64,000 nucleotides of DNA from Vulcanimicrobiota bacterium (lineage in GTDB: Bacteria; Vulcanimicrobiota; Xenobia; Xenobiales; JADMJV01). The stretch covers positions 124,001 through 188,000 of the forward strand of contig JAHBVR010000016.1 in assembly GCA_019637395.1 (NCBI GenBank). The letters run 5' to 3'. A program made the position numbers and the translations under genes. Every line of letters begins with the position of its first letter. Position 1 is the stretch's first letter. Positions 41,068-50,202 of this stretch are shown here, in pieces. The notes under the pieces are model-generated. The model saw only the letters and a list, made by a program, of their open reading frames with translations, was not told where the DNA came from and made no database searches.

Positions 41068-42264
41068 ATGGCCAAAAGCGAGCTCGAGCAACTGGTGCAG
41101 CGGGCGCGGGAGCAAGGCCAGTTGCATTCCACCGGCCGCTTCAGCCTGGATGTGGCTTCCGCCTCTCGCCAGTTTGGCCAGTACGCTCTACCCGAACCGA
41201 TTTCCGTGGTGGCTCGCCTGATCCGCGTGGGCGCTCTATGCGGCGGCGCAGTGCAGGCCGACTTGAGTTCGAAAAAGACCACTCTGACCATCGCCGGACA
41301 CTGGGCCTCGGTCAGTTCGTTAGCCCAATCCTTCGACCAGGTACTTTCCCAGGACGCGGCCGACCGCGAGTTCTCCATCGCTCTCAACAGCATCATCACC
41401 AGGCCCTTTCAAGACTTGCGGATCCTGAGGGGGGAGCCGGGTCGGATCGGGCAACTCGTCATGAATAAGGAGCGTGAGGTGGAAGTGGCCGAGGCCGTCA
41501 ATCTGGCCCAGGACCTCTACTTTACGCGCCTCGAGTGGGCTACGCCCAAGGGGCGTTCCTTGTCGTCCGATCTGGCGAAACTGGAAGCCTGGTTTCGCTA
41601 TTGCCGGGTTCCAGTGACCCTCAACGGCCAACCTTTGCAGGTCCCCCTGGGCCATCCACGCGGCCCGGGTCTGCTCAAGCACCTGGGGGCAGCCAAACAG
41701 GTACTCCTGAAAGGTCCCTGGTACCAACCGGCCAGCTACTTCTGGGCCGACCACCAGATCCTCGAGTTTCGCCTTTACAGCCCCCAGGCCGCCCGCAACG
41801 AGGTTCGCCTGCCCACTCCCAGCCTGGCCAGCGCCCGCCTCTGGGCCGGTACCCAGCAGCCCGAAAACTGGGATTGTTGCTATCTGGCTCTTTCTTTTGC
41901 CAGCGATTTGAGTCAACCCGGCCGCATCGACTGGGTTCATCGTGGTCAGTTGGTGGAAAGGGAGGAGATCGAGTTCTCCCTACCGGCGGTCACGGCCATC
42001 GTCTCTTGCCACGGCCTAAGCATGGATCTCCTGGGCGAAAAGCCCGTGCACAACCAGGCTTTCGATGCCCGGCGCCAGTTCTTGCGCGACTGGCTGGATT
42101 GCCTGCAGGAAGAATTGGAGGCCCGCTATCCCGAGGCAGGACGGGAGTTGCTGCTCAAAGTGCTCTTCGACAGCCGTTGGCGCAAACAGATAGTGCGCCT
42201 ACCCGGCAAGCGGCGCGTGGACGAACTGCTGCGCCGCCTCAATCCTGCCAATCAGACGGCTTAA
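41068..42264 (+). CDS. Hypothetical cytosolic protein
   Basis: 398 residues from ATG 41068 (MAKSELEQLVQRAREQG); the open frame extends to 41014. A first region of about 100 residues (FSLDVASASRQFGQYALPEP and onward) has a rhythm like GHKL/Hsp90-type ATP-binding domains, with ALNSIITRPF near residue 110, but I cannot find a complete set of ATP-binding motifs. The rest is mixed alpha/beta with many Leu/Arg/Gln. No signal or membrane segment. Its end overlaps the convergent UbiB-type gene by 26 bases. Function unknown. Confidence 0.7.
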   Translation: MAKSELEQLVQRAREQGQLHSTGRFSLDVASASRQFGQYALPEPISVVARLIRVGALCGGAVQADLSSKKTTLTIAGHWASVSSLAQSFDQVLSQDAADREFSIALNSIITRPFQDLRILRGEPGRIGQLVMNKEREVEVAEAVNLAQDLYFTRLEWATPKGRSLSSDLAKLEAWFRYCRVPVTLNGQPLQVPLGHPRGPGLLKHLGAAKQVLLKGPWYQPASYFWADHQILEFRLYSPQAARNEVRLPTPSLASARLWAGTQQPENWDCCYLALSFASDLSQPGRIDWVHRGQLVEREEIEFSLPAVTAIVSCHGLSMDLLGEKPVHNQAFDARRQFLRDWLDCLQEELEARYPEAGRELLLKVLFDSRWRKQIVRLPGKRRVDELLRRLNPANQTA

Positions 42265-43591
42265 GCCAGTGGAGAACGGTGTGGCGCACGATATCCAAAT
42301 TGGACAGATGGGTGGAGAAGCCTCGCCAGTCCAGGGGAGCCGCCAGGCGCATAGGGAGTTCCGCCAGAAAGCGCAAGCCAGCCTGGGTGAAGACGTGCCA
42401 CATCAGTTGCGACTCGCCCAATTGCGCCTCGATTCCCTCCAGATGAAAGAGAATCTTGCGCAATAGAATTAAATCGAGGGGAAACTGCTCGCCCCAGCAC
42501 TCCGGGTCGAGCAGGCCAGAAAGGGTGCCGCTACGCGGGCAGGCACCCACCGGAGCTCCGGTCAGTTGGCTGGCGTAAAATTCCCAATCTTGCTGGTCCC
42601 CGCGCCAGGCCGAGAGCAGCGCCTGGGTCAGCAGAGCGCGCCGTCCTTTGGAAAGCACCAACACGCTTCCCCAGTCCAACAGAGCCAGTCGGCCTTCACG
42701 GCTGACCCACATGTTACCGGGATGCGGATCGAGGTGAAAGATCCCATCCTCCTCGGGGGTGAAAAACGGATCGGTAATCAGTACGCGAACGGCCAGAGGA
42801 AAAAGCTCGGCGGCCCGCTCATGCTCCAATAAGGGCGTGCCGTGAAGACGTTCCATGACCAGGCCTCGCAACTGCGGGTATAATTGGGGAACCTGCACTT
42901 CGGGTTGATTCTGGAAACGTTGGGCGGCCAGCAGCAACTGGCGTTGCTCACGGCTGGGATGCAGTTCGTCTTCCAGCAAGCGCACCAGGCCGGCCAGGAT
43001 GGTGCGGTAGTCGAACACCGGGAGCTCATTTTCGCGGCACCAGGCGCCTAATTTACCGCCCAGGTCCTCCCAGATGGCGAACTCTTCGCGCAGCTTTTCG
43101 GCTACCCCGGGCTTGAGTTGCTTGCACACCACCTCGGTCTCGCCCCAGGAGCAGGCAAAAACACTGGCCACCGATCCCTCCGCCAGCGCCTGCTGGGGGC
43201 ACAGTTCCAAGGGCCACTCGTAATCCTCGACGCTGGCCAGCGGCAGGCAAGACTCCAACTCGCGCAGCTTCTCCCGGAAAGACTCCGGCAGACGCGGATC
43301 GCGAGCCAGCAACTGGCCCAGCTTGTGCAGAGTGGGACAGTCGCGCATCAGAGCGGTCATGCGCTCGGCGCTGCTTTGCGCCTGTATCTGGTTGAGCAGA
43401 ATGGCCTGCCGTCGTTCCGGCTTCAGGGACTGCACGAAGTGCAGTAGCCCGCGCTCCAGCACCGGTTGATAGCGCTGGTAAGCTTCAGGGAGCAGGTCTT
43501 GGAGCCAACCTTGAATATCCACGGTGGGAACTTCGGAGGCGAAAGGAGTTCCCATCCCTGGAGCCGTCATCCCGCGGCCAATCCCGATCAC
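42239..43591 (-). CDS. ABC1/UbiB/AarF family atypical kinase
   Basis: 450 residues; ATG 43591 used, with ATGs at 43570 and 43555 also possible. Motifs: KLGQ (HKLGQLLARDP) near residue 110, Ala/Ser-rich nucleotide loop AEGSVASVFACSWGET followed by VVCKQLKPGV (catalytic Lys), ERLHGTPLLEHERA, HLDPHPGNMWVSREG (compare HADPHPGN) and LLDWGSV in place of DFG. ABC1 kinases bind ATP and support quinone biosynthesis or lipid handling at membranes. The replaced Ala-loop (SVASV for AAASIGQV) marks a divergent branch. Monocistronic. Confidence 0.88.
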   Translation of the reverse strand: MIGIGRGMTAPGMGTPFASEVPTVDIQGWLQDLLPEAYQRYQPVLERGLLHFVQSLKPERRQAILLNQIQAQSSAERMTALMRDCPTLHKLGQLLARDPRLPESFREKLRELESCLPLASVEDYEWPLELCPQQALAEGSVASVFACSWGETEVVCKQLKPGVAEKLREEFAIWEDLGGKLGAWCRENELPVFDYRTILAGLVRLLEDELHPSREQRQLLLAAQRFQNQPEVQVPQLYPQLRGLVMERLHGTPLLEHERAAELFPLAVRVLITDPFFTPEEDGIFHLDPHPGNMWVSREGRLALLDWGSVLVLSKGRRALLTQALLSAWRGDQQDWEFYASQLTGAPVGACPRSGTLSGLLDPECWGEQFPLDLILLRKILFHLEGIEAQLGESQLMWHVFTQAGLRFLAELPMRLAAPLDWRGFSTHLSNLDIVRHTVLHWLKPSDWQD

Positions 43592-43667
43592 GAGCGGATT
43601 GAACCTCGCTTGCCACCCAGCTCGGCGGAACTGCGAGAAAGGGTCATTTCGGAAGTCACGGCAGCCC

Positions 43668-43695
43668 CAGCAGGGCGGCCAGCTCCGCCCTGCTG
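43668..43695. repeat. Inverted repeat in a 318-base gap
   Basis: Perfect 11-bp stem CAGCAGGGCGG/CCGCCCTGCTG around CCAGCT, without a T tract on either strand. It lies between the UbiB-type gene and the small CxxC protein gene; the rest of 43592-43909 shows no gene to me. Confidence 0.5.
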
Positions 43696-43909
43696 CAACC
43701 CAAAATAACCCGCAATCCAGCCACGCATCGGGTTGCCTGCCACAGCTCCAAAGCCACGAGTCGAGCAGCCCCCGTCTGCAAGGCTAGCGAACGGCGTTTA
43801 GACGAGGTATTTTTAAAACGCTATGCTCCGCATCATCAGCATCGAACTACTCCCCCACCTGAGCCACCGGAGGGCGCGGCGAGACGCCGCGCCTCAGAGG
43901 AGGCAAAAA

Positions 43910-44137
43910 GTGGGGAAACCATCAGATAAGTTCAAGGTCAGTCGCCGCCGCAAGCATAAGTTTCGGATGCGAGGCCACGCTCAGCGCGTGTTTCCAGATT
44001 GGGCACATGCCTGGAGCGCCGGCGACCATCTCAAGGTCTGCAGTTGCTGGATGTGCGGCAATCCTCGGCGCCACATGAAAGGCAAGGAACGGCTGCCTTT
44101 TGCTGAGCGACGTGCCCATCTCTACTGGGACGATTAA
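43910..44137 (+). CDS. Small Cys-motif protein (CSCWMCGNPRR family)
   Basis: 75 residues from GTG 43910, preceded by AGAGGAGG with 6-base spacing; the frame to 43823 has no ribosome site. Very basic N-terminus (FKVSRRRKHKFRMRGH), then VCSCWMCGNPRRHMKGKERL, a C-x-C-x2-C-G-N-P-R-R block that I recall from many small uncharacterised bacterial proteins, and an end rich in Arg/Glu. Probably binds zinc and nucleic acid; this is inference. A strong terminator follows. Confidence 0.75.
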   Translation: MGKPSDKFKVSRRRKHKFRMRGHAQRVFPDWAHAWSAGDHLKVCSCWMCGNPRRHMKGKERLPFAERRAHLYWDD

Positions 44138-44141
44138 CACA

Positions 44142-44176
44142 AAAAGCCCCCGATCTTGGCGAGATCGGGGGCTTTT
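44142..44176. terminator. Bidirectional terminator
   Basis: AAAAGCCCCCGATCT / AGATCGGGGGCTTTT with loop TGGCG, A and T tracts on both sides. Ends the small Cys-motif gene and the etfBA transcript on the other strand. Confidence 0.93.
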
Positions 44177-44187
44177 CTTTAAACGAA

Positions 44188-45147
44188 CTAGGCCTTGAGT
44201 TCTTCAGCCAGCTTGGGGACGAACTCGAAGAGGTCGGCCACGACTCCGTAGTCGGCCACCTTAAAGATGGGCGCTTCGGGGTTATTGTTGATGGCCACGA
44301 TGCAACCGGAGTTCTGCATCCCCACCAGGTGCTGGATGGCGCCGGAGATACCGACGGCCACGTAGAGTTCGGGGGTGACCACTTTGCCGGTCTGGCCGAC
44401 CTGATAGCGGTGCTCCTTCCAGCCGGCGTCGACGACCATACGGCTGGCGCCGACCGCCCCATTGAAGGCGGTGGCCAGGCCATCGATGAGGTGGAAGTTC
44501 TCCGGGCCTTTGAGGCCGCGGCCACCGGCCACCACCACCCGGGCTTCGGAGAGGTCGACGGCGCCGGACTCCCCTTTGCCTTCGACGGAAACGAGCTGGA
44601 TACGGCTGTCGCCCTGGCCGGCGGCCAGATCCGAGACGGTAGCCGTCTTGGACGAATCCGCGGCGGCCACGTCGAGCACGTTGGGACGAACGGTGGCGAA
44701 GGCCGGGCTGCCGGTCAGCTTGACGGTGGCGCGCGCCTTGCCCGAGTAGACGGGGCGAACGGCTTTGAAGTTGTCTCCATCAGCCGTCAGGCCGATGATT
44801 TCACTGGCCAGGCCGGCCGAGAAGCGAGCGGCCAGCTTACCGGCCAGCTCTTTGCCGTGGGTGGTGGCGGGCACCAGCACCAGGTTGGCGCCGGTCGACT
44901 TGATGGCGCCTTCCACGGTGCTGGCCACGGCGGCCAGATCCCACTTGTCAAAGGCGGCGTCTTCGTTGGCGTGAACCTGGGAAGCGCCCTGGTGGCCGGC
45001 GGCGGCGGCAGCGGCTTTGGCGCCGGTGCCGAGCAGGACGCAGTGAACAGAGCCACCCAGGCCGGCGGCCAGGGAGAGGCACTCCAGGGTAGGACGGGTG
45101 ATCTCGCCGTTGCGCACCTGTCCGAATACGAGAATTACTTTCGACAT
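44188..45147 (-). CDS. etfA: Electron transfer flavoprotein alpha subunit
   Basis: 319 residues from ATG 45147 ([10 protein letters not shown]) with AAGGAG upstream; the frame to 45225 runs into etfB. The C-terminal FAD domain is clear: [59 protein letters not shown] and [11 protein letters not shown]. Holds the FAD that accepts electrons from acyl-CoA dehydrogenases and passes them to ETF:quinone oxidoreductase. Third gene of the operon acyl-CoA dehydrogenase-etfB-etfA, ended by the terminator at 44142. Confidence 0.96.
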   Translation of the reverse strand: MSKVILVFGQVRNGEITRPTLECLSLAAGLGGSVHCVLLGTGAKAAAAAAGHQGASQVHANEDAAFDKWDLAAVASTVEGAIKSTGANLVLVPATTHGKELAGKLAARFSAGLASEIIGLTADGDNFKAVRPVYSGKARATVKLTGSPAFATVRPNVLDVAAADSSKTATVSDLAAGQGDSRIQLVSVEGKGESGAVDLSEARVVVAGGRGLKGPENFHLIDGLATAFNGAVGASRMVVDAGWKEHRYQVGQTGKVVTPELYVAVGISGAIQHLVGMQNSGCIVAINNNPEAPIFKVADYGVVADLFEFVPKLAEELKA

Positions 45148-45157
45148 CGTGAACTCC

Positions 45158-45925
45158 TTAGATGACCTTGGCTTCGCTGCGCAGCAGGCGGACCAGTTCT
45201 TTGGCCTTATCGGCCGCGCTCTCACCGGGGACCATGCGTCCCGGCGGGCGGGCCGGCGGATACTCGAGTTTTTCGAGTTCGACCTTGCGCAAAGAGGCCA
45301 GATCCCCCTCGGCGGCCACGGTCTCGATGGGCTTCTTCTTGGCCTTCATGATGGCCGGCAGGGAAGCGTAGCGGGGCTCGCCGCGCACGCCCTTCTGGGC
45401 GCAGATGACGGCGGGCAGGGTGACCTTGAATTTCTCCTTGGAACCACCCTCGACGTCGCGGGAAACGGTGACCGCGCCACCGTCGATTTCGATCTCGGTG
45501 ACCAGGCCGACGTAGGGCAGGCCCAGCAGTTCGCCCAGCATGGGGCCGACCGCGCCGCGGTCGCTGTCGGTGCCTTTGTTGCTCACGAAAATCAGGTCGT
45601 GGGGCAGCTTTTTGATCTGGTTGGCCAGCGCGGTGGCGATGGCCAGAGCGTCGTCCGCTCCCGTATCCTGCACATGCACGGCCTTGTCGGCGCCGACGGC
45701 CAGGCAGTGGCGCAGAGTTTCGGCGGCTTTCTCGCCGCCCACGGTGATGGCGGTCACTTCGCCGCCGTTCTTTTCCTTGATCTGGGCGGCCGCTTCCATA
45801 GCATACTCGTCATAGGGTCCGAGCACCAGCTTGACGCCATCCAGCTCGATGCCGTTAGCGGCACCATTGATTTTGATTACGGTTTCCGTGTCCGGGGTTT
45901 GCCGGACGCAGGCAATGATATTCAT
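45158..45925 (-). CDS. etfB: Electron transfer flavoprotein beta subunit
   Basis: 255 residues. Starts MNIIACVRQTPDTETVIKIN; contains ELDGVKLVLGPYDEYAMEAA, TVGGEKAAETLRHCLAVGAD and the AMP-binding/family signature region VEGGSKEKFKVTLPAVICAQ. The C-terminal arm (about residues 225-255) wraps around EtfA in known structures. Lies 10 bases upstream of etfA and 15 bases downstream of the dehydrogenase. With them it forms a fatty-acyl or branched-chain acyl oxidation unit. Confidence 0.96.
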   Translation of the reverse strand: MNIIACVRQTPDTETVIKINGAANGIELDGVKLVLGPYDEYAMEAAAQIKEKNGGEVTAITVGGEKAAETLRHCLAVGADKAVHVQDTGADDALAIATALANQIKKLPHDLIFVSNKGTDSDRGAVGPMLGELLGLPYVGLVTEIEIDGGAVTVSRDVEGGSKEKFKVTLPAVICAQKGVRGEPRYASLPAIMKAKKKPIETVAAEGDLASLRKVELEKLEYPPARPPGRMVPGESAADKAKELVRLLRSEAKVI

Positions 45926-45940
45926 CGTTCTCTCTTGTCC

Positions 45941-47119
45941 TTAACCTTCGCTGAGCAGGTGGCGAGCGATCACCAGTTTCTGCACTTCGCTGGTTCCCTC
46001 ATAGATTTGGGTGATTTTGGCGTCGCGCAGCAAGCGCTCCACCGGGTATTCCTTGGAATAGCCGTAGCCGCCGTGCACCTGGATGGAATCCAGAGCGGCC
46101 TTGACGGCCACTTCGGAAGCAAACCATTTGGCCATCGAGGCTTCCTTACCAAACTTTTCGCCGGCGTCGCGCTTGCAGGCGGCCTGCCACACCAGCAGGC
46201 GGGCAGCTTCGATCTGAGTGGCCATCGAAACCAGCATTTCTTGAACGAGCTGGAATTCCGAGATGGCTTTGCCGAACTGGGCGCGCTCTTTGGAGTATTT
46301 GATGGCATTCTCGAGAGCGGCCTGGGCGATACCGACGGCCTGGGCGGCGATGCCGATACGGCCGCAATCCAGCGTGGCCATGGCGATGTTGAAGCCCTTG
46401 TTCTCTTCGCCCAGCAGGTTCTCTTTGGGAATACGCACGTTGTCAAAGGTGAGCGGACAGGTGCCGGAAGCACGCACGCCCATGGTTTCTTCGTGTTTGC
46501 CGATGGTGAAGCCCGGGGTACCTTTCTCGATCAGAAAGCAACTGGTGGACTTGTGCTTGGTGGCCGGGTCCTTGAGCGCATACACGACGAAAAGTTCGGC
46601 GGCGGTGGAGTTGGTGATCCAGTTTTTCTGCCCGTTGATGACCCAGTGGTCGCCGTCGAGCACGCAGGTGGTCTTCATACCGGCCGCGTCCGAACCGGAA
46701 CCGGGCTCGGTCAGGGCGTAGGCGGCGATTTTCTGGCCGCTGGCCAGCAGGGGCAACCATTTTTTCTTCTGCTCGTCGCTGCCGAAGGCCAGAATCGGAT
46801 AGGAACCCAACGAGTTCTGCACGGCCGTAATGACGCCGGTGGAAGCGCAGGCTTTGGAGATCTCCTCGATGATCAGCACGTAAGCCAGCGTGTCCATAGC
46901 GGCACCGCCGAACTGCTCGGGAACCATCACGCCCATCAGGCCGAGTTCGGCCATCTTCTTGATGTTGTCCCAGGGGAATTCGCGGGTGCGGTCATACTCG
47001 GCCGCGCGCGGGGCGATTTCATCGGTGGCGAGCTTCCTCACCATGTCGCGAACCATCTTGTGGTCGTCGGAGAGATTAAAGCAGACGCCGGCGTTCTGCG
47101 ACATCGTGGCAACACTCAT
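45941..47119 (-). CDS. Acyl-CoA dehydrogenase (short/branched-chain type)
   Basis: 392 residues, full length for the family. Motifs: YALTEPGSGSDAAGMKTTC and WVINGQKNWITNSTAAELFV (FAD and acyl binding), LLGEENKGFNIAMATLDCGR, KERAQFGKAISEFQLVQEML, and the catalytic Glu in YEGTSEVQKLVIARHLL. Introduces the alpha-beta double bond into acyl-CoA and gives electrons to EtfAB encoded next to it. Pattern is closest to short/branched-chain (butyryl/2-methylbutyryl) enzymes. AGGAG is 12 bases before the ATG. A second, different dehydrogenase is at 53034-54227. Confidence 0.95.
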   Translation of the reverse strand: MSVATMSQNAGVCFNLSDDHKMVRDMVRKLATDEIAPRAAEYDRTREFPWDNIKKMAELGLMGVMVPEQFGGAAMDTLAYVLIIEEISKACASTGVITAVQNSLGSYPILAFGSDEQKKKWLPLLASGQKIAAYALTEPGSGSDAAGMKTTCVLDGDHWVINGQKNWITNSTAAELFVVYALKDPATKHKSTSCFLIEKGTPGFTIGKHEETMGVRASGTCPLTFDNVRIPKENLLGEENKGFNIAMATLDCGRIGIAAQAVGIAQAALENAIKYSKERAQFGKAISEFQLVQEMLVSMATQIEAARLLVWQAACKRDAGEKFGKEASMAKWFASEVAVKAALDSIQVHGGYGYSKEYPVERLLRDAKITQIYEGTSEVQKLVIARHLLSEG

Positions 47120-47578
47120 TTCTTACTAGATCTCCTAGGGAAAGTATGCCCCTGATTTACCTCGCGGGGAGCCCTTCCAAACACATGCGGCGGCCATGGC
47201 AGGCGAAAAAGTTAACATAAATCAGGACCTGGTGGAAATTTCAAGATAACCGCGACGGTTCGGCCCAAATGGGGGATGGCGGCCTTATGCCCTCGCCATT
47301 ACACCACTTCAGGGTCCTAAGGGACGCTAGCAGGCGCTGGAAAAGGAAGAAGCCCCTCGAACGTAAGTCCAAGAGGCTCCTAAGCCGGCTCTTTTTTAAG
47401 GAGTCGGAAGTGAGGGAGAGATATCGATCCCCTGCTCCTGGAATCGGTGCGCCCCTAAAGAAGAGCGCAAATCGTTCCTGAGCCCGTTAACGGGACCGAG
47501 ATTTTTTCCTCACTCAGAGAATAAGCCGGCTCCAGGCTGCGCGGCAGGCACTGGCGTCCCGAAAACCAGGGAGACGAG
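47120..47578. other. 459-base intergenic region with hairpins
   Basis: No gene. Holds the promoter side of the etf operon, a stem ATGGCG/CGCCAT near 47274-47297, and, on the plus strand, a bulged GAGGCT/AGCCGGCTC hairpin followed by T6 at about 47366-47397 that could end a short plus-strand transcript. I tested the area for tRNA and SRP RNA by eye and found no complete match. Confidence 0.35.
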
Positions 47579-48583
47579 TTACTTGTGTATGGCACTGGCG
47601 GGAAGCGAGAACGTGAATTCAGCCACTTTGCCGCCGTCCGACTCCACACTGGAGGGAATGGCCACGGTCAGAATGACACTGCCGTCCTTCGCCTCGCGCA
47701 GCGAGAAACCGTTGTTCATATGACTGTCCAGCGACTCCATATCGGGTTGCTGGTAATGCAGGCCGGCGGGATTGTTCAGGCCTGAGGTAATGGCGTCGGC
47801 CATCTTTACGTAATCCTCGCTGCTGACCAACTCACTCAGGTTGATCTCCTTGTGCGTCTGACTGTCGATGGTGCGCAGCTTGACTTCGGTGGCCTCAGTG
47901 CCGCCCGTGAAACGGGTGGTGGTTTCCGAGACCGAGATATATTTGCCGTAGTGACCAGCCCCTTTGATGACGCTGGTGGTCTTCCAATTACCCTCAGCCT
48001 GATCGTGAAAATCCAGCGTGCCCAATTCGGCATCATCCGAGCTGTAGAGCACATGACCATCGGCGGTGCCGCTCAAGCGGTCGATGCGGATGTCGTGCGT
48101 CAACTCGGTGCCGTTAGGCCCGGGCTTGGCCTCAATACGCTTGTCGGTCTCGATCTTGCCCAGCTTGCCCACATCGTGCACGCTGGGCGTGACGCCGATA
48201 CGCGCCGTCAGCAGGTGGGTGGGTGCCTGCTGTTCCTGCAGCAGGGTAGTGGGAGCGGTCTTCGTTTGTTTGACCACCTGTACATGAGCCGAGTCTGCCT
48301 GGGCGGGCGACATGCCGGCCATAATCAAGTTGGTGCCGGCCACCGTACCGGCGATGGCCAGGGTGCTGAAGGTGGCCGCCAACCCGACCTGGCGCAACCA
48401 GCTGGAGGACTTCTTCTGCGGGGCCGCCGCCGGTTCATGGCCGGGCAGGCGGAGGTTGACCTGATCACCGGGAACTTCGTGATTCTCCTGGGGGGCCTTG
48501 CTGGACTTGACCGGGCTCAAATGGTTCAGGTTACGAACCGGACCGGTAGATTGGATGCTGGGTAAGTTCGGGTTGATGGCCAT
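47579..48583 (-). CDS. Hypothetical single-pass membrane protein
   Basis: 334 residues. A 60-residue polar N-terminus (MAINPNLPSIQSTGPVRNLN) precedes one membrane segment (VGLAATFSTLAIAGTVAGTN, about residues 67-88); the remaining 245 residues would be outside the cytoplasm. That part is beta-rich with many Thr/Ser (SVSETTTRFTGGTEATEVKL) and no Cys. N-terminal cytosolic tail plus C-terminal external domain resembles anti-sigma-factor or sensor topology, without a recognised domain. It has the recurrent M-A-I-N start. Downstream of 48620 by 36 bases and possibly co-transcribed. Confidence 0.65.
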   Translation of the reverse strand: MAINPNLPSIQSTGPVRNLNHLSPVKSSKAPQENHEVPGDQVNLRLPGHEPAAAPQKKSSSWLRQVGLAATFSTLAIAGTVAGTNLIMAGMSPAQADSAHVQVVKQTKTAPTTLLQEQQAPTHLLTARIGVTPSVHDVGKLGKIETDKRIEAKPGPNGTELTHDIRIDRLSGTADGHVLYSSDDAELGTLDFHDQAEGNWKTTSVIKGAGHYGKYISVSETTTRFTGGTEATEVKLRTIDSQTHKEINLSELVSSEDYVKMADAITSGLNNPAGLHYQQPDMESLDSHMNNGFSLREAKDGSVILTVAIPSSVESDGGKVAEFTFSLPASAIHK

Positions 48584-48619
48584 GGGGAAGGCTTCTGGGT
48601 GGCCCGATTTATCCCTGGT

Positions 48620-49240
48620 TTATCCGGCGGTTGTTATCAATCCTAAACCACTTGCACAGGCGCGTTGCAGATATTCCCAGGCCGCCTCCAGCACCTGACC
48701 TGGCGTCAGCTGGCTGGTGTCGATTTCAAAAAAACGGGGATGTTGGGAGAATTCGCTGCGCAGGTGGTGTTCCATGGCCAGGAATTGATCGCTCTTGGTG
48801 AACACCCAATGGTCGGCCCCATGAATGGAACGTTTACGGCAACGCCACTGGCGCATTTTCAGGGAAGTGGAAAGATAAATTACGGCCGAGAAATCGACCC
48901 CCGGAACTTGTTCCCAGGGCAGCGGCACGCCCTGGCGCCGATCAAAGGCCTTGGAGCGTAACCAGCAACTGTCCTGAATATGCACTCCCGGACGATCCGG
49001 CTGGTAATGGCGCATGTCCCAGAGATGGGTGGCTAGAAAAAGAGCCGAGGCCTCATACGGGTGGCGGCGAGATTCATCGGCGATGCGCTCGGCGATTTTG
49101 CAAATAGGGTTGTCCGGGCACAGGGAGTTTTGGCTCGACCAGGCCGGAATACCCATTTCCTGATAGCGATTCACGAGCCCTTGGGCCAGCGTGGTCTTAC
49201 CCGAGAAATCCATTCCTTCCAAAAGAATTCGCTGGCTCAT
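48620..49240 (-). CDS. Thymidylate kinase-like P-loop nucleotide kinase
   Basis: 206 residues from ATG 49240 with GAGGAG upstream. Walker A LLEGMDFSGKTTLAQGLVNR at residues 6-25. A DR-like base-binding site is replaced by IQDSCWLRSKAFDRRQG; a lid region may be RCRKRSIHG. Family members phosphorylate dTMP or deoxynucleosides with ATP. The D-F-S in GMDFSGKTT in place of GxDGAGKTT and the weak DRY motif mean this may be a divergent relative acting on another substrate. Confidence 0.75.
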   Translation of the reverse strand: MSQRILLEGMDFSGKTTLAQGLVNRYQEMGIPAWSSQNSLCPDNPICKIAERIADESRRHPYEASALFLATHLWDMRHYQPDRPGVHIQDSCWLRSKAFDRRQGVPLPWEQVPGVDFSAVIYLSTSLKMRQWRCRKRSIHGADHWVFTKSDQFLAMEHHLRSEFSQHPRFFEIDTSQLTPGQVLEAAWEYLQRACASGLGLITTAG

Positions 49241-49522
49241 CGGCTCCTCATCTCCTAGGGGATTCTCCTATTTTAGACGGAGGAAAGGGCCATGACTGTG
49301 TGCTGGCTCACATTTCCTGTTAGCAGAAGATTGCCGAAATACCAGAAAAACGGTTTCTAGCATTTGAAAGGGCTGAGATCAGCCAGGACTTTCCCGCTCA
49401 GACTCAGCAACTGAGTCCTGCCCAATCCGTTGTGGTAAAAGCTGTATCACGGGCGCATTGATGAGCGCCGCCGTGCGTCGTGGCACGACGCACATCCCGG
49501 TTCAAGAACCACGGCGTACAAC
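49241..49522. other. Intergenic region with two strong hairpins
   Basis: No gene seen. GACTCAG/CTGAGTC around CAA (49401-49417) and GTGCGTCGTG/CACGACGCAC around one base (49473-49493) lie between a terminator (49523-49549) and the kinase gene. They may belong to the kinase 5' leader or a small RNA. Confidence 0.35.
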
Positions 49523-49549
49523 AAAAAACCCCCGAGCGAACCCGAGAGT
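49523..49549 (-). terminator. Intrinsic terminator with UUCG loop
   Basis: Minus strand ACUCUCGGG-UUCG-CUCGGGGGU followed by U6; nine pairs including G-U wobbles. Ends the gene at 49574-50113. Confidence 0.75.
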
Positions 49550-49573
49550 CTCTTTTAGCGAAACCGAAAGGAA

Positions 49574-50113
49574 CTACTTAGCCTGAAAGGCGGACCAGGC
49601 ACCCATTCCAGCCAGGGTGACGCCGGCACCGATGGCCATCGCCTGCGGGTTGATTCCGCCCAGCGCCAGACTGGTGACGACGCCGCCGAGGGCGGCGGCG
49701 TAAGCCGAGGTGAGGGCGGTCCGGCCGGCGCGGCTGTTTCCGGTGGCTTTTTCGATCAGATTTAGGGGCTTGTCGGCCAGGCCGGCGCCGTAGCGGTAGC
49801 CCATGAACGAACCGGCCAGACCGCCGGCCATCGAGCCGACCTGGGCCATACCCATGGCCAACTGACCGCCGCCCATCAGGGAGCCGACGGTTCCGAGGCC
49901 CATTCCGCCGACGAGGCTACCCACCGAACCACCGACGAACATAACCGTCAGGGGGGTGAGTACGCGAGCAACTTTTTCACTGGTGCGATCCATTTCGGAG
50001 GCGAAACGATCTCCGAAGCCCGGGCCCTTGGGAGCTTCCGGCTGCTGGTCCTGCCCTTTAGGGGCGGTAAGGGTGCGGGGGATGTTGAACTTAGGGGCGT
50101 TGGTGACTTGCAT
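49574..50113 (-). CDS. Gly/Ala-rich membrane-associated hypothetical protein
   Basis: 179 residues from ATG 50113 (GGAG about 9 bases upstream); the ATG at 50140 lacks one. Begins MQVTNAPKFNIPRTL, then a polar 45-residue part, then several Gly-rich hydrophobic stretches (LTVMFVGGSVGSLVGGMGLG, MAGGLAGSFMGYRYGAGL, AYAAALGGVVTSLALGG). The Gly-zipper pattern resembles small membrane or pore-forming proteins with glycine-zipper domains. No known family. Its N-terminus follows the recurrent motif. Own terminator at 49523. Confidence 0.65.
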   Translation of the reverse strand: MQVTNAPKFNIPRTLTAPKGQDQQPEAPKGPGFGDRFASEMDRTSEKVARVLTPLTVMFVGGSVGSLVGGMGLGTVGSLMGGGQLAMGMAQVGSMAGGLAGSFMGYRYGAGLADKPLNLIEKATGNSRAGRTALTSAYAAALGGVVTSLALGGINPQAMAIGAGVTLAGMGAWSAFQAK

Positions 50114-50202
50114 GACACTCTCTCCTTTTGTTTGTGTCACCTACTTTAGGTACTCCCTATGAACCCGACGTTGCCAAAGTTTTGCCATGGCGCCAAGTCC
50201 GG

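Noticed and set aside
47240-47480. tRNA or SRP-like RNA
   Set aside because: Fragments such as GTGGTGTAATGG on the minus strand resemble a D-arm, but no acceptor, anticodon or T-arm could be paired around them, and the SRP tetraloop region is absent.
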